The notes under the pieces: model-generated
Databases searched by the model: none
What the model was told of the DNA's origin: nothing
The model's input: only the letters and a program-made list of their open reading frames with translations
DNA from: Gymnopus androsaceus JB14
Taxonomy: Eukaryota > Basidiomycota > Agaricomycetes > Agaricales > Omphalotaceae
DNA length: 64,000 nucleotides
NCBI GenBank assembly: GCA_009733575.1
Contig: ML769436.1
Coordinates: 86,010-150,009, forward strand
Direction: 5' to 3'
Made by a program: the position numbers and the translations under genes
Shown here: piece after piece, positions 22,611-35,567 of the stretch
Numbering within the stretch: position 1 is the first letter of the stretch
Layout of the letters: every line of letters begins with the position of its first letter

Positions 22611-23586
22611 TTATAACACCGCTACAAACCTCAATCGCACGTAAATCATCGCCCATTTTCCATTCCCGTCTTGATTATCGACCCGACAAATCTCTTCAAC
22701 TTCTTTCATAATCTCAATCGTTTCCTGCTCAGGTAAATCCTTCAACCACGAGCCTCTTACAAATGTACTCAACCAGTTGAACAATCCTGCTTCCAGAGGC
22801 GTGAAACGAGGTGTCAAAGAGATGTGATCAACCTTGAAGCCTTCAGTTTCGAGCAACTGTTGTTATATTATAGCGAGTAAGTTTAGTAGTTACTATCGAC
22901 GGGATACTTACCTTGGTATATTCTTCAGGAGAAGGAAAGAACCATGGGTCACGTTCAATACCATCGTATCCTCTAGACTTGAGCACGCTCTTCAGCGCAC
23001 TTCGGGTACCTGAAGTCGTTACCTATCAATCTTCCCATATTTCCGCTTTCCTTGATTTCACTCACCGATACAGTTCAAGAACCCTCCCATCTCACCCACA
23101 AACCTTCCTTCCTTCTTCAAAATCCTCTTTGCAGATTTTATAACCCCAGACGGATCGCGTTTACACCAATGCAATGCCGCGTTGGTAAAAACCGCGTCGA
23201 ATTCTTCTCTAGGGCCGGTATACGACGCCGGGAAAGTCAAGTCTTGAATATCGCAAACGAAAGCTTCAGGAAGGCCTTGCGCTTTCGCCTTGTCGATCTA
23301 TTGATGCAATCTCAGGTCGACGACTACACGCCTGAAACGACCTACAAACCATGCTCTCGCTGAAATCAACCGCAGCGAGGTATCCGCTTTCCTTTTCCTT
23401 GACAATCTTCTCGATTACGACACTGAGCTCCCCGCTTCCACAGCCAAAGTCAATGATACGTTCCCCAGGTTTCGCCGCTAACAAGCCGAGCACGGGAGAC
23501 GTGAAGGCAGGCGAGTACACAAAGTTGGTGTTTTTGTTGTACAGGTCTGCAGACCAGCCTGATGAATCGTATGTCGCGGAAGTCAT
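22611..23586 (-). CDS. Class I SAM-dependent methyltransferase
   Basis: Rossmann-fold methyltransferase of the Methyltransf_11/25 type, cytosolic. The N-terminus MTSATYDSSGWSADLYNKN leads to motif I (IIDFGCGSGELS), the acidic end of strand 2 (AAVDFSESM), AFVCDIQDLTFP and the motif IV region (FDAVFTNAALHW). EGRFVGEMGGFLN and an extended C-terminal part with PWFFPSPEEYTKLLETEGF follow, ending at the stop at 22611. Introns after SESM, after GGFLNCIG and within SPEEYTK are short and frame-preserving. The overall shape resembles trans-aconitate methyltransferase-like enzymes, but the substrate is not predictable. Confidence 0.82.
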
Positions 23587-24260
23587 TGATAAAGATGTGA
23601 TGTTTCAACTGATAATAAATGCTACTTCCTCTGTCTTTTATATCGTGAATTAGCAGGAGAATGGGGTCGGCCGATGCTTTAGACCGAAAATGCGACAGTG
23701 GGATTTCGGCCGATTCCGACCGACCAGACTTGAATTCGTCCGAACAGTTCAAGCCTTCAAGGCGTTGAGCGAAGCTAGGCGATATTTCAAGAAATGGCTT
23801 GGATGATGATGGAAAAGATGAAAGAGCGTAGTCTTATCGATGATATCGTGTTATCATGATCCTCTATAAATCTCCGGGGAGTCAATGTTATTTATATTCG
23901 TAGCTTGACTGACTACATGTAATTTTCAGAACCGAAGAGAATGTTTTACTTCTTGCGCTACGTAGTACGCCAACAACCTTGCTTCCTCCTCCTTTATCCG
24001 TGCAACCCGAGCTCGACAGGAAAATCACAATGTAACTAAGTACGTTAGCAGTGCATTCTACATTTGGTACGGCCATAGACGTTCGCGAGTCATTCATAGG
24101 CTTGACATCCGTAGACTGACTCAAACGCCTACAAAAAATCAAGTCCAAGATGTTCCTCATTTTTCATCCTAATAAATTGTACACAGTATATTGCATGCCA
24201 ATACGCTTTTGCAACTAGCCTTAGCTTGCATCTTCATTGATTCTGTCTACAGCCCCCTGA
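23587..24260. other. Intergenic region
   Basis: Upstream flank of the methyltransferase and the lead-in to the peroxidase remnant. Nothing with a recognisable coding or RNA signature was seen. Confidence 0.5.
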
Positions 24261-24269
24261 CCCTCCAAT

Positions 24270-25500
24270 GGCCCAACACCTTACTGGGGGCTATATGGAT
24301 AATGGATTCACAGCTTTACGAGAGTAAGTTGAACCTTTCATAGACAGACTGTAAATGATAGTAATTGAACTGACAATTCTTTCTGCAGAACATCGAAGTA
24401 GAGATGGCTACTTCTTTGGATGGTTTTAATACCTTTGGGTCGTTATTCATTTTTCGGGAGTATCTATGAGCTCGTAAGAAATGAAGAAGCTACCTAACCT
24501 ATGTCATTTACTAAAACAGTGGCAGATACGATTGCAATAGGAGCTGTGTTCACTGTTGCGGGATGTGGAAGCCCCTTTATTCCTTACAGTGCTGGCCGCG
24601 TCGATGCTACTGTCGCAGGCCCAGCGACTGTCCCGGAACCGCAACAGCCTCTTGCGTCGCACACAGAGTCCTTTCGGCTCCAGGGGTTTAATGAAACGGA
24701 GATGATTACCCTCGTTGCGTGTGTACATACGCTCGGCCAAGTCGGACAATTGGATGTCCTTTAATAGTGACGGAAATGTAACTCAAATCCCGGGATAATC
24801 TTAATGACTGTGTTGCAGTTTGCTTTCCCCTGATACATTCAACGCAACCTGCGGAGACTTGATCCAGCGATTGATAAATACCGTTCCAAGCGGCGTGAAC
24901 CGATGGCTGAGCCGTTCGACTACCTCATCTCCTATCTATATCTATTTTACCAGAATGGTTCATTCTTTATGACGACCACCCTCAGAGTACGTATTCTTAT
25001 CGCCGACTTATAACAGTATGCGTGGTTTAACGTACGGATCTGCAGGTTCTCAGCTCCAGCACAAACCCCGCTATGGCCATGTTATGGGCAGATCGACAAA
25101 GCGACCCTACTGGATGCTCCGTAGCAACGTACACTTGAAAAGTCTTGTTCGCACTAATTGGTCAAGCACAAGGTCTCTCCGCTGACCAATATTTCTTCAA
25201 CGCGATATGCTACTTCCTCGATATCTCAGTTTTGGTTCGAAATCAATAACGATAGCTCCGAAACAATATATAACGGTGCTTCTGGCTCTATGGTTGCTCA
25301 AGACATGGTGTTCGTCGATGTGAGACGTAGCAAAATCACCATATCCGACTGATATATTTTTCGTAATTGTTGTGGTGGTAAGAGTGCGGTTTCTGTGCAT
25401 ATTTTAATTCTCCTAAATGTGCAATTTATCACAGGTACGCGGAGATGCAGCTTCAACGAGCGTGTTTTTGACGGCATTTGAGTCAGCTTCATACCTGTGC
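24270..25500 (+). pseudogene. Decayed fungal heme peroxidase
   Basis: The clearest part (24510-24760) reads ADTIAIGAVFTVAGCGSPF, then PYSAGRVDATVAGP, VPEPQQPLASHTESF, QGFNETEMITLVAC and VHTLG. This is the proximal-histidine half of a plant-type (class II-like) heme peroxidase, with the proximal His in the VHT motif. The usual residue before that His is Gly; here it is Val. Downstream, in other frames, are FNATCGDLIQRLINTVP, a YLISYLYLFYQNGSFFMTT stretch and a C-terminal piece ending VAQDMVFVDVRRSKI. Frames change without plausible splice sites, and the distal-histidine helix is not visible, so the gene is most likely dead. Boundaries are approximate. Confidence 0.65.
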
Positions 25501-25811
25501 CAATCCTGCTGAAGGAGGATTCACCTTCTTACAGCCAACGTCAGCGCAAGCGCGGCATTCTTGGATATTACCAGTACTGTAAGTACGGTGTTGCTTACAT
25601 CGGCAACGCCCAGCTCGCCATTGAATTTATAGCTCTCAGCAGTTAGCACCTCGTATTTGTTTGCATTCACTGAAGAGTCGATACCTACTGTATAAAGTAC
25701 ATATTCATAAAACCTACATATCATATCCAGCGCCATTTGTTATAATACTGAACTATAAGTAACTCAGTCCGATGTACTTGAATTTCTGCAAAATAACGAA
25801 GACTAGGCCAC

Positions 25812-26940
25812 TCAGGCAGTCTTCTCTGCCGCTGCCGCAGGCTGATCAGCACTAACAGGAGCAGCGGTTGTAGATGCCGCCTTGTTCGCATTGTGAATCC
25901 GCTTCGCCTCTTCGTGAATGTCGAGAACCTGCTTGGACGTCGTCGTGTAAAAGCTGAAGACGGTCTTCCCCCAAGGAGAGCCGAGAGCCTTGGTATAGTA
26001 CTAAGTAAATCATAACTCATTAGTCAGTATTCCCTTATAAGAATTTGAGAGATGTACAAACCTCATTCGCAGTCTTTGAGACGCCCTTTTGTTCATCGAC
26101 AGTCTTCGCTTGCTGGGTCGCTGCTGCAATCGTCTCTTGCACCTTGCCCGAAATCGTCTTGTCAGGTCCAAGAGCTTTGGAGCCGATGGTAGTGTCTAGG
26201 GAGGACATGTAATCAAGGAACTTTTTCGAGATCCCTTTTTGCTCTGAAATAAAAATCACAGCGTTATTACTGCATATGAATATATCTCTGACATAAAACT
26301 TACGATCCATCTCGATTGCGCGTTGCAGGATTGTGTCAGAAAGCGTATATCCTCTGGCCAAATACTCGGCAGCAACTGTAAATTTAAAGAGCGTTATGAC
26401 AACTTGATTCAGAGATCGCGATAAATCGAACATACTTCCAGCTCTCGGCTTATCGGTTTGGTCAATGTGTTCGTCTTTGCTTTCGTCGTGCACGTCAGGA
26501 TGAACGGTGTCGGAGGTGACAGTAAGGGTCGAATTATCGAGAGATCCGCCATTAAGCTACACTCCTTCAAGATCAACAACTTGACATAGATGCTTGAGAT
26601 TATAACGCACCATCAAGGCAGTTTTGGTAGCGGAAGGCTTCTCAAAGTAAATGACGGCCTCCGTACCCTTGTGCTCGACCTTGTCGATCCTGCGATGGAT
26701 AACGATGTTAGTGCACTGAATTTGAGTGAGAGATACAGGCTCAAGCGCACTTTCCACAGAATCTATTGGTGATACGTGTCAGATAGATCTCAAAATCTGG
26801 CAGCAACGAATTCGTACGAAAAGAAGTCATGAAGATGTTTTTCAGTGGTGGTAGGGCTGATTCCAGATACCTGGATGTGTTTTAATCAAGAGATGAATGA
26901 AATCTAAGGTAAATTCACAAACTGTAACGTTGTAGGTCAT
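25812..26940 (-). CDS. RRM protein of the Vip1 family
   Basis: Spliced reading starts MTYNV-TVSGISPTTTEKHLHDFF, continues SFCGKIDKVEHKGTEAVI and YFEKPSATKTALM-LNGGSLD, an RNA-recognition motif with RNP2-like TVSGIS. The C-terminal half contains YLARGYTLSDTILQRAIEMD, then ISKKFLDYMSSLDTTIGSKA, VQETIAAATQQAKTVDEQKG and TANEYYTKALGSPWGKTVF, ending AEKTA. This matches the fission-yeast Vip1-type architecture: one RRM followed by a conserved helical region. At least five introns are inferred. A probable cytosolic RNA-binding protein; no partner can be read from the sequence. Confidence 0.83.
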
Positions 26941-27123
26941 GGTGAATACGATGGTAGAGAGTAGATGGTGGTTGGAGAAAGAGTCAGTTCGGAAGCCAAG
27001 TCTCTCTACGTCATGGTTGCGCAGCCTTATCGTATCTCTTATGATTGGCTTCGACTTTCATGTGATATACTCAGGCTGATACTGTATTACATTCAAACTA
27101 CAAATGTTCATCGATATTCACTC

Positions 27124-27909
27124 CTACAGTTTCTCGTCGTCATCTTCCGACACCAAATTAGTCCAACGATTGGACCATTGCGGTTCATCTGGCGAAACAC
27201 GCCTCCATGGCCCAAAGCTCTCTTCTACCCATGAAAAATCTAGATTCCTTTCCTCTGGCAAGTCGAAAGTTATTTTGATCGTAGGGGGCGTGGAGCTCTC
27301 CCAAAGCCTTGCTGGTTATCCCCTCCTGAGTACTTGCATTCGAGCTCCAAATCCAAAAACATAAGCCTCAATATCAGCCGCAATATCTTCAAACTCGTCT
27401 TCATCTTCCCAGAACCTCGAGTGCGACGGCGGCAGGAACTCAGTCCATGGGACAGGGCTCGTGCTCAAGCTTAGGAGAGTACTCCAGAGACCCAGATGAT
27501 GAAGCCGAAGTGTATGTGATGGTCGATGCGGGGGAGGATGTGTAGAAGCATTCATCATCTATACAGTCTGTAATATTGTCCGTCAGTTCGCAAAGGTAGG
27601 CGAATCTTCAAAGTTGGGACTTGCAGATATCGCCAATGGACCAGATCTTCCTATTTCGACATCAGTTAGTAAGGTTTTCGATTGTTCAAAATTCATGAAA
27701 TTTACCTTGCTATTAACAGGATCAAAGTCGCCACTGGTCTGCTTAGCAGTCGCAGTGATATATGGAAAGGCGAGCGAGCAGTCTTCCGCTTGCTGCCTAT
27801 TCAACGCCGACGTTAGGACTTCTTCCAGGTTTATTGTGGTACTGCCTCGACGCTTCTCGATTCCCATACAGGGAAACGTTGTGGAGATATCGAACAGCGA
27901 CGATGGCAT
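27124..27909 (-). CDS. Unrecognised protein-coding gene, exon structure unresolved
   Basis: Three stretches look coding on the minus strand. The first begins MPSSLFDISTTFPCMGIEKR at 27909. The middle stretch, after a GT-AG intron (about 27645-27705), reads EDLVHWRYLQVPTLKIRLPL. The last contains STPPTIKITFDLPEERNLDF and SWVEESFGPWRRVSPDEPQW and ends EDDDEKL at 27124. The frames do not join by splice sites I could settle, so the central exon boundaries are uncertain. The composition (acidic C-terminus, W-rich) looks genuine, but I recognise no domain. Confidence 0.5.
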
Positions 27910-28299
27910 GGTATCTTTGAGGATGAGCGGCCAAGAGACGAGAATAATAGTACTCGGAATGCAAGCAGCTCGAGGTGGGTAAACAGAAAGAGTGTTAGTG
28001 GCACCTGGTCGTCGACGGTCGACCTTTTATACCATCCATCCCACGTTTCCTCATTTAGATTTCCAAACAATGAATTATAGAGCTAGGACCTGCCAATGCC
28101 TCGTTTACTTTCTTCCTTTGTTTCTCTTTCTCATTTCACACGCAGAGCTTTGACGCTTTGACCACTGAATTCACAAGTACCAAGCAGTTGTGGTGAGATG
28201 TCGTCTACATTTTCAAGCACGGTAACGCAGGTCGTTCAAGCAGGACTCAAGCATCGTTGAAGTACATACAAATACAACTCTCCGCATGACACTGATATT

Positions 28300-30452
28300 T
28301 TACGTCTGCCTTTTCCGAAACATAACTTTTGCTGTTACATTAGGCGCAACATGACCTGCAAACACGGTACGGGGTGGCACCCCGCCGTCGTCTTTCATCT
28401 TCACATCGTAGTTCAGAATGATATGAGCCAGAAGAGTCTTGAGTGCGGTCACAGCAAAGAAGCGACCTGGACTGCATCGAAGACCGTTAACATCTATGAA
28501 CTAAAATCGGACTAGAAACAGAAACTAACCATGCATGTCTACCACTGCCGAAAAGCAGCCAATCGATTGCTGGCGCAGCCATTCCATGTCTAATACTCTC
28601 TCCTTCTTTTGCTCGCTTGTCCACAAATCTAGACGGTTCAAACTTTTCACTTGACGGATATAGCTCCTCATCGTGATGCTTTGACAATGAACACAAGCTG
28701 ATTATTGTGCCAGTTGGAATAGTCGTACCGTCCGAGAAGGAAAAATCGCGCATGACACGACGGATAGATGTAACTGTAAATGTCGTTACAAGGTAAGTGA
28801 AAAATGGGAAGAAGTGCAGACGTACGAGGAACATTAAACCCGGCCAACCTGTTTGCTTCCTTCATGAAGCTATCCATAAAGTGCATCTCTCTCATTGCGG
28901 CCTTGGTCCACCCGTATTTCTGCACGTTCATCTCCACTTCCGCACGAAGTGGTTGAAGTAGATCTGGGTGAGCAGCGAGATGATACAAAGTATACGTGAA
29001 TGTCTGTAGTATGAATCTGGTTAATATACGAACGATGCGTTGTAAAAGGAATATACTTGCAGACTGTGAAGGTAAATGAAATCAACTTGTGAGTGAGTGA
29101 GAGCCTGAGGAGAACAATTACCGAAGTGGTGTGTATAGAAGCAAAGTTTGCATCCAACATCCTCATAGAAAGATCAGATATAGAAAATCGTTGCCAATCC
29201 TGAGCATGTGGATCATCGAGGAGCCATGTTATGTAGTCGTTCTGCATTAATTATGGGTCTGAAATCCATAGAAAAAGACATCAACTCCACTTACTGGTTT
29301 TTCAGGCCAATCCTGTCCATATTTGCTTTGCATCTCAATGCGTTCTTCAAGAATTGGTTTCAGATGTTTCATGATGCGCCTCAGGCTTCTTCGCCTGGTA
29401 GTGAAAATCTGGCCAACAATTCTACATATAAGAGATAAGTGACTACAAAGCTTCGGAGGAAAGATGATTCATACGGATGTAGAATTTCTGGGAACATATG
29501 AAGGGATCTCGCGTTCTTCACGACCGTAGTCGCAAAACTCTTGGCTAGATCCAAGTAATCGGTATTACGACCTAGACGTTCACCTTCAATGAGCTATTCA
29601 TACTCTTCTCAGGCGAATCGTCACTCACATAAAGGGTACCCAACCAAAACTCGATTGCTGGACCTGGCAAATATGTTGATAATGGTCCGAAAGGCATAGA
29701 CCTCAACCCAATCTACGAGCTTTCCGTCAATATAAGGGGAGTGGAAATAAATGACCATGACCAACCTGTTTCCAGAGGTATTTGGTCCTTCACAGCCATC
29801 TTAATCTCGTCGTACAAGTCGGCGTAACACGCAGAGATGTTCCGAGTAAGTGTATTGCGAACCACACCAATATGGTATGGATTTTTCAACAAATTAGGTG
29901 AAACAGTGTACGATGCTTGGATAAACTGTCCACCGCAGTGATTAAGAATGAGGTTCGCACTGGGATTGGAAGACATACGTGTTCAAATCCTCTTGGGGTC
30001 GACAACGTTTCATCGGGGAATTTCCTAAATTCGTCGATCATGGCGTTATCGCTGATAACAACCTGCCATCCATTTATGGTTGGTATCTTGTATGGCCTTC
30101 CTTCAAACTTTAAGAAATGCATAAGCTCTTGGAAGTTGGCACAACATATCTGATTTATACACAAACCTTTGCATACCCCTCCTGGCATACACCAAGTGGG
30201 TCTCTCATAAACCTAAAAACGGTGAGATAGGAAGAAAGCCATCCGGAATGGCCGACAGCGGGAATGTGAGCAAGCTGAAGATTTCTCGTGAACAACAGGC
30301 GGGGGGGAATAAAACTTGCGTCTGCTTACATTGGCTCGTACATTGTATGCTTTCACAAACTGGCGTATTCCAAAGAGCGTAAAAGCCACGCAGCAAAGGA
30401 GCAAAAACCGAGACGGCTCATCCCATGTGAAGGCATTGTCTACGAAATTCAT
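28300..30452 (-). CDS. Cytochrome P450 monooxygenase (copy A)
   Basis: Membrane-anchored microsomal P450. The N-terminus MNFVDNAFTWDEPSRFLLLC contains the anchor helix. PYKIPTINGWQVVISDNAMI and SYTVSPNLLKNPYHIGVV follow. The I-helix has FASIHTTS in place of AGxxT, a variant I associate with ent-kaurene-oxidase-like fungal P450s. The ExxR motif is present in MKEANRL, and the heme-ligand segment FGSGRHACPGRFFA is restored across an intron. The C-terminus ends VMFRKRQT, with a stop at 28300-28302. Many short introns; frames are consistent where checked. It pairs with a close paralogue at 33432-35567, with a MYND-finger gene between them. Substrate unknown. Confidence 0.87.
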
Positions 30453-31018
30453 TGATTTTTAGCTTCGGTCTATATGTTCGAGAGAGAGACTGATGGTTTG
30501 GAAAAACAAACCAACGAGGTTAAGCTGCTCCTTATAAGCGTTAAGACACGGCAGGTGACTTCGCCTTTGGAGGAAGGACGGGTGTAAGTGATCCAAACAA
30601 GACAGACTATCACATAGATAGAGGGTCGGTAACGGTATCTTAGTCTGATTCCTATCTGTGTTAGTCGCAAGAATGGTTGGATCTACATGTAGCTACTTCA
30701 ATAAGAGTGAGATTAAATAAATATGGAGAATTAAGAGCTCATCTTCACTTGAAGTCGAAAGTTGATAACTGACTTGGAGGTTCTTTGTAGACTCAACGTG
30801 TGAAAAGGCGCCCAGAATATCTCCCAAAAGTTATTGTACATGATTCACTTTTAAGGCACGGAGTGTATGTCCCAAATAACGGATAGTATATACTGCCATC
30901 CTGCATTTCGACCATAGGACTTGGAGGAAATGACGGTATGCTGACAGTGCTGTCCATGTCCAACAGTGCGAGAGCGACCACGCAACGAGTCTACGTACTC
31001 CGGACGCACTCTCTCGAG
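30453..31018. other. Intergenic region between P450 copy A and MYND-finger gene
   Basis: Contains the P450-A promoter and the 3' end of the MYND gene. A minus-strand frame at 30793-30981 has no recognisable signature and is not annotated. Confidence 0.5.
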
Positions 31019-33063
31019 TTAGTTCTCGTTGTCGACACCATCAAAATTATCACTAAATCTCAAAATCCCCTGCATAGACATTGTTTGTCTAGAATGCAGG
31101 ACCGTAACTGACACAATTGGACCTGCGTCGATACCCTGTTGCTGCATTTTCTTCAACGTCTGAGCTGCTTCATACCAATCAAAACTAGTCATTTCCTCAG
31201 CCTCATCCAGAGTCCAGACCTTATATCTTTCTAACTTCGATCCTGTGAAATCAATAAAGTTGACGAGGACAGAGTCTGAGCGCAAACGTTTGGAATTTCG
31301 GTATGCACTTTGTTGTTGGAGGAGGTCGGATCGGATTGGATCAAGCTCGGCTTCCCAAATAGCTTGAACTAGCTTTCGGTCTCTGTCTTCGGCCACTCGA
31401 GGGAGGCCAGCTGTAGTAGTAGGATTCGTCATGGTTGGATTTGCACGAGTATATTATACTACTCACCTTTATGATCCTGTTTATGATCATGACACTCCTG
31501 GCGATGAGCCTGTCTCCAGTGTGATTTTTGGCACACAGAACCACAGTAGAATGCTATCATACATCCAGAGCAGCGAAAAACCTTGCTACCACATGGAGAT
31601 TTGCACTAAATACCAAACATCCCATGGAAAGATTTGTCAGATCTCGGATAGACTATCAAGGAACAAGTAACTCACCTCCTTATTATTTGAACAAAGTATT
31701 ACGCCTTCTTCACGCTCATACCGTATTGCAATCCTGTCTAGGACCAACTTTTTAAATCGGCCCCATAAGACTTCAGGTTCTCCATTGAGCACATCCAAAT
31801 CGGTCTCTATTTCATCGAGCAGAGGATTTTTGAAAATCCGTTCTAATGGTTTCTGAATGACTCGATAAAGTGAATAGGCACCAATGAGTTCGAGTACCTT
31901 TCCAAACAGTTCCATGTGCGAAAAACGTAGATGCTGTGGAAGAGAGCTTGGCATCGCTCTTCTGGATAATTTCCACAGTGCTACAAGGAAGCCGGATTTG
32001 AGAGCTACGATGATGTTGTCGAAACCACCATATTCAAATGTGTGCCAGAGGTATTCCACACACCATCTCCAGGCTCCAATAACATTTTCATCTTTCATCA
32101 GGATGATTGGGCCTTTCTGTGGATGGGAGATACCTTTGCTGATACGGCACACAATGTGGGTGGTAAAGTACACAGTACGATGCGCGAAGAAACGCCGATT
32201 GAATGCGTCAGAGTGCCGAGCGATGCTACTGAGGACACGGAACCAATAGTTGAGTAAATGGTAGTTCAACGTCCGGGCTTGAGCAAGGCGAGACAGAACT
32301 CGAGCAAGGGAACAAATGAGGTGAGGATGGAAGTCCTCAATGATTGAACAGTATATTTTGAGCCAAAGACTCTGCCTATCTCCCTCTTGCCAAAAAACGT
32401 TAAGCATGTTCGAGGCGCATTCGGAAACCTCTATTCTCGAGCTCTTCAATGCGGGTACAACAATTGGTGGACTTGATTCAACGAAGAGAGCGTATAGGTG
32501 AACGCGGACGAGTAATTCGGCTGAGCCTTCAATCGATTTGATTTCCTGAAGTCGAATAACACCCCTCATTAGGAGAATGGCGCAAAGCGGGGCAACTATG
32601 TTGATAACTGCTATTCCGGTGTGGCTGAATTCCCCATATAAGTTAAGATCGTGTTCGATAAAAGCTTTGACCAAGAACGAGCACCAGGAATGTATAGCTG
32701 ACCAGAATTTCCTGAGGGAAGGCATGATGATGTTCTCGTTATATGTAGTCATTTTCCTGACCCCGACACCAACGTATATGGCTGAAAGCACTTTTAAGAT
32801 AGTCCTGATTTCGTCTAGAGGTGATACGCTATGAATCACGTCTTCAGGCGGTGGGGGTCGATGCTGTGACAGGAAGCGTTGAAAGACTGAGAGTACATCG
32901 ACGAATACACGTGAATCGCCAGTCATCGTACAAAGCTCTTCGAGAGCCTGGTTCGATCCTTCCTTGCCAGACAAGGCCCGCCGTTTCAACAGCTGGATTA
33001 TTATGCATTAGTTATATATGATTTCCGGAAAGAAAGCCTGCTCACATCGATTCTGGTGCTCAT
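31019..33063 (-). CDS. MYND-type zinc-finger protein
   Basis: A first mini-exon (MSTRID, 33063) splices to LLKRRALSGKEGSNQALEEL. A 450-codon exon of helical, leucine-rich sequence follows. Near the C-terminus, across a short intron, comes a MYND finger: CSNNKECKSPC, then FRCSGC, AFYCGSVCQKSHW and RQAHRQECHDH. These supply the expected C/H zinc ligands. A final exon contains AEDRDRKLVQAIWEAELDPI, then VLVNFIDFTGSKLERYKVW and a glutamine-rich segment, ending at 31019. This is the large agaric-specific class of MYND proteins of unknown function, probably protein-protein interaction modules. It lies between two paralogous P450s in the same orientation. Confidence 0.85.
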
Positions 33064-33431
33064 GATGTGTGTGGCGCGTGGTTCGGGTACAAGCTGCTGA
33101 GCGCTGATAAAGTAAATGTTGAAACCTAGTAAAAATATCTGGGTGGGCTTTAGCCCCGCGCGGGTGCCAGGCAAATAAATTTTCACACGTGGAGACTAAA
33201 GCTGGAGCATACTCTACAGCTGGTAAAGATAAAGGTGGGTGGCCATGGGCAAGCGAGAAGATAATTCGACAGTGGTGAGAGTCAAAAGAACAAAGTGAAT
33301 AGGCGCTGAACTAGCCTCGGTTGCACACTTATCCTCTGGATATTTCGGAATAAACTTAAAACTAAAATCCAAAGAGTGCGAGTAGAATATATAATACTAG
33401 TATTACAAGTGTACTCTTTCCGCATGATATT
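33064..33431. other. Intergenic region between MYND gene and P450 copy B
   Basis: Upstream flank of the MYND gene and 3' flank of P450-B. Nothing recognisable. Confidence 0.5.
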
Positions 33432-35567
33432 TTACATCTGCCTTTTCCGAAACATAACTTTTGCTGTTACGTTGGGCGCAACACTTCCAGCAAACACAGT
33501 ACATGGAGGCACCCCGCCGTCGTCTTTCATCTTCACATCATAGTTTAGAATGATATGAGCGAGAAGAGTCTTGAGTGTAGTCACAGCAAAGAAACGGCCT
33601 GGGCTGCATCGACTGTCGTTAACATCTAAGATGGAACCAGAGACTGAATACTAACCATGCATGTCTACCACTACCGAAAAGCAGCCAATCGTTTGCTGGC
33701 GTAGCCATTCCATGTTTAATTCCCTCTCCCTCCTTTGCTCGCTTGTCCGAAAACCTAGACGGTTCAAACTTCTCACTTGACGGATATAGCTCCTCATCGT
33801 GATGCTTCGAAAATGAACCCAGGCTGATGATTGTACCGGCTGGAATGGCCGTACCATCGGAGAATGAAAAATCGCGCAAGACACGGCGGATAGATGAAGC
33901 TATGAATGTTTTTGTGAACAAGAGCACAAGCGGGAATAATCAGGTGTGAACGCACTAGGAATAGTGATCCCCGTTAACCTATTTGCTTCCTTCATGAAGC
34001 TATCCATAAAGTGCATCTCTCTCATTGCGACCTTGGTCCACCCGTATTGTTGCACATTCATCTCCACTTCCGCACGAAGTGGCTGAAGGAGATCTGGATG
34101 AGCAGCGAGATAATATAGAATATGCGTGAATGTCTGTTGTATGAGTCTGGTTAATATACAAGTGTTTCACTTGCAAAGGAATACACTTGCCGACTATGAA
34201 AATAACAATCAGCTGGTGAAGCAATTTTTGAGGAGAATGCTTACCGAAGTGGTATGTATAGAAGCAAAGTTTGCATCCAAGAGCCTTATAGAAATATCGG
34301 CTACAGATCGCTGCCAATCTTGAGCATGAGGGTCATTGAGGAGCCATGTCATGTAGTCATTCTGAAGCCATCGTATTGTAGGTTAACACTCCATGCAAAT
34401 AAACGACTTACTGGTTTCTCAGGCCAGTCCTTTCCATACTTATTCAGCATCTCAATGCGTTCTTCAACAATCGGTTTCAGATGTTTCATGACGCGCCGCT
34501 GGGTTCTTCGTCTGGAAGTGAAAATCTGGCCAACAATTCTACATATAAGAGATAAGTGGATACAAAGCTTCAGAAGAAAGATGATTCATACGGATGTAGA
34601 ATTTCTGGGAACAGATGGATGATACTCGCGTTCAGTATAATCGAGGTTGCGAAGTTTTTGACCAAATCCAGGTAATCGGCATTACGACCTAGGTTAGCGA
34701 AACTTTCAGCTTTAATTTATGGAAGGATCAGATGAGAAACTCACACAATGGGTACCCAACCAATATACGATTGTTGGATTGTGCAAATATGCTGACAATA
34801 GTCGCAAAGGTATCAATTTCAACCCAGTCTACAAACATCCGTCAGCATAACATCTCAGCCGATAACCTGGAAAGAGCGACCTGTTTTCAAAGGTATTTCA
34901 GCTTTCACAGCCATCCTTATCTCTTCGTGCAAGTCGGCATAACATGCAGTGATATTCCGGGTGAGAGTATTGCGAACCACAGCAACCTGATATGGATTGT
35001 TTCAACAAATCAGGGGAAGACGTGTATGATAAATGAAGCGCCTGATCAAAGTGATTAATAACTCAGCGATTAGCATTGTAAGTTAAGGACATACCTGTTC
35101 AAAGCCCTCATAGATGGACAATGTCTCATCGGGGAGTTTCCTAAATTCGTCGATCATAGCATTATCGCTGATAATAACGTGCCATCCATTCACGGTTGGT
35201 ATCTTGTATGGCATTCCTTTGAACTTCAAAGAAATGTTCAAGTTCTTGAACGACAGATCTGTGTTTTATCGACCAACCTTTGCATACCCTTCCTGGCATA
35301 CACCAGCAGGATCTCCCGCAAACCTGAAGACCGTGAGGTAGGAAGAGAGCCAGCCAGAATGACCGACACTGGGAATGTGAGCAAGCTGCGTGGAGATTCT
35401 CGTTAGCAATTAGCGGATAACGAAACCTGCGCCTGCGGACGTACATTAGCTCGCACTTTGTATGCCTTTATGAACTGGCTGACTCCAAAGAACGCAAACG
35501 CGACGCAGCAAAGGAGAAAGAGACGAGGCGGTTCGTCCCATGTGAAGGTATTGTCCAAGAGATTCAT
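33432..35567 (-). pseudogene. Cytochrome P450 (copy B), paralogue of copy A, probable frameshift
   Basis: Same exon plan as copy A: MNLLDNTFTWDEPPRLFLLC anchor, PYKIPTVNGWHVIISDNAMI, I-helix FASIHTTS, ExxR in KEANRLTG. The heme segment FGSGRHACPGRFFAVTTLK is restored across an intron, and the C-terminus is VMFRKRQM. Most of the gene reads normally. Near 34990, however, the segment between SPDLLKQS and VVRNTLTRN has one base more than copy A, with no splice site to absorb it, so the frame is lost. Either a very recent pseudogene or a sequencing error. If functional, it would be a second microsomal monooxygenase of the same family. Confidence 0.7.
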
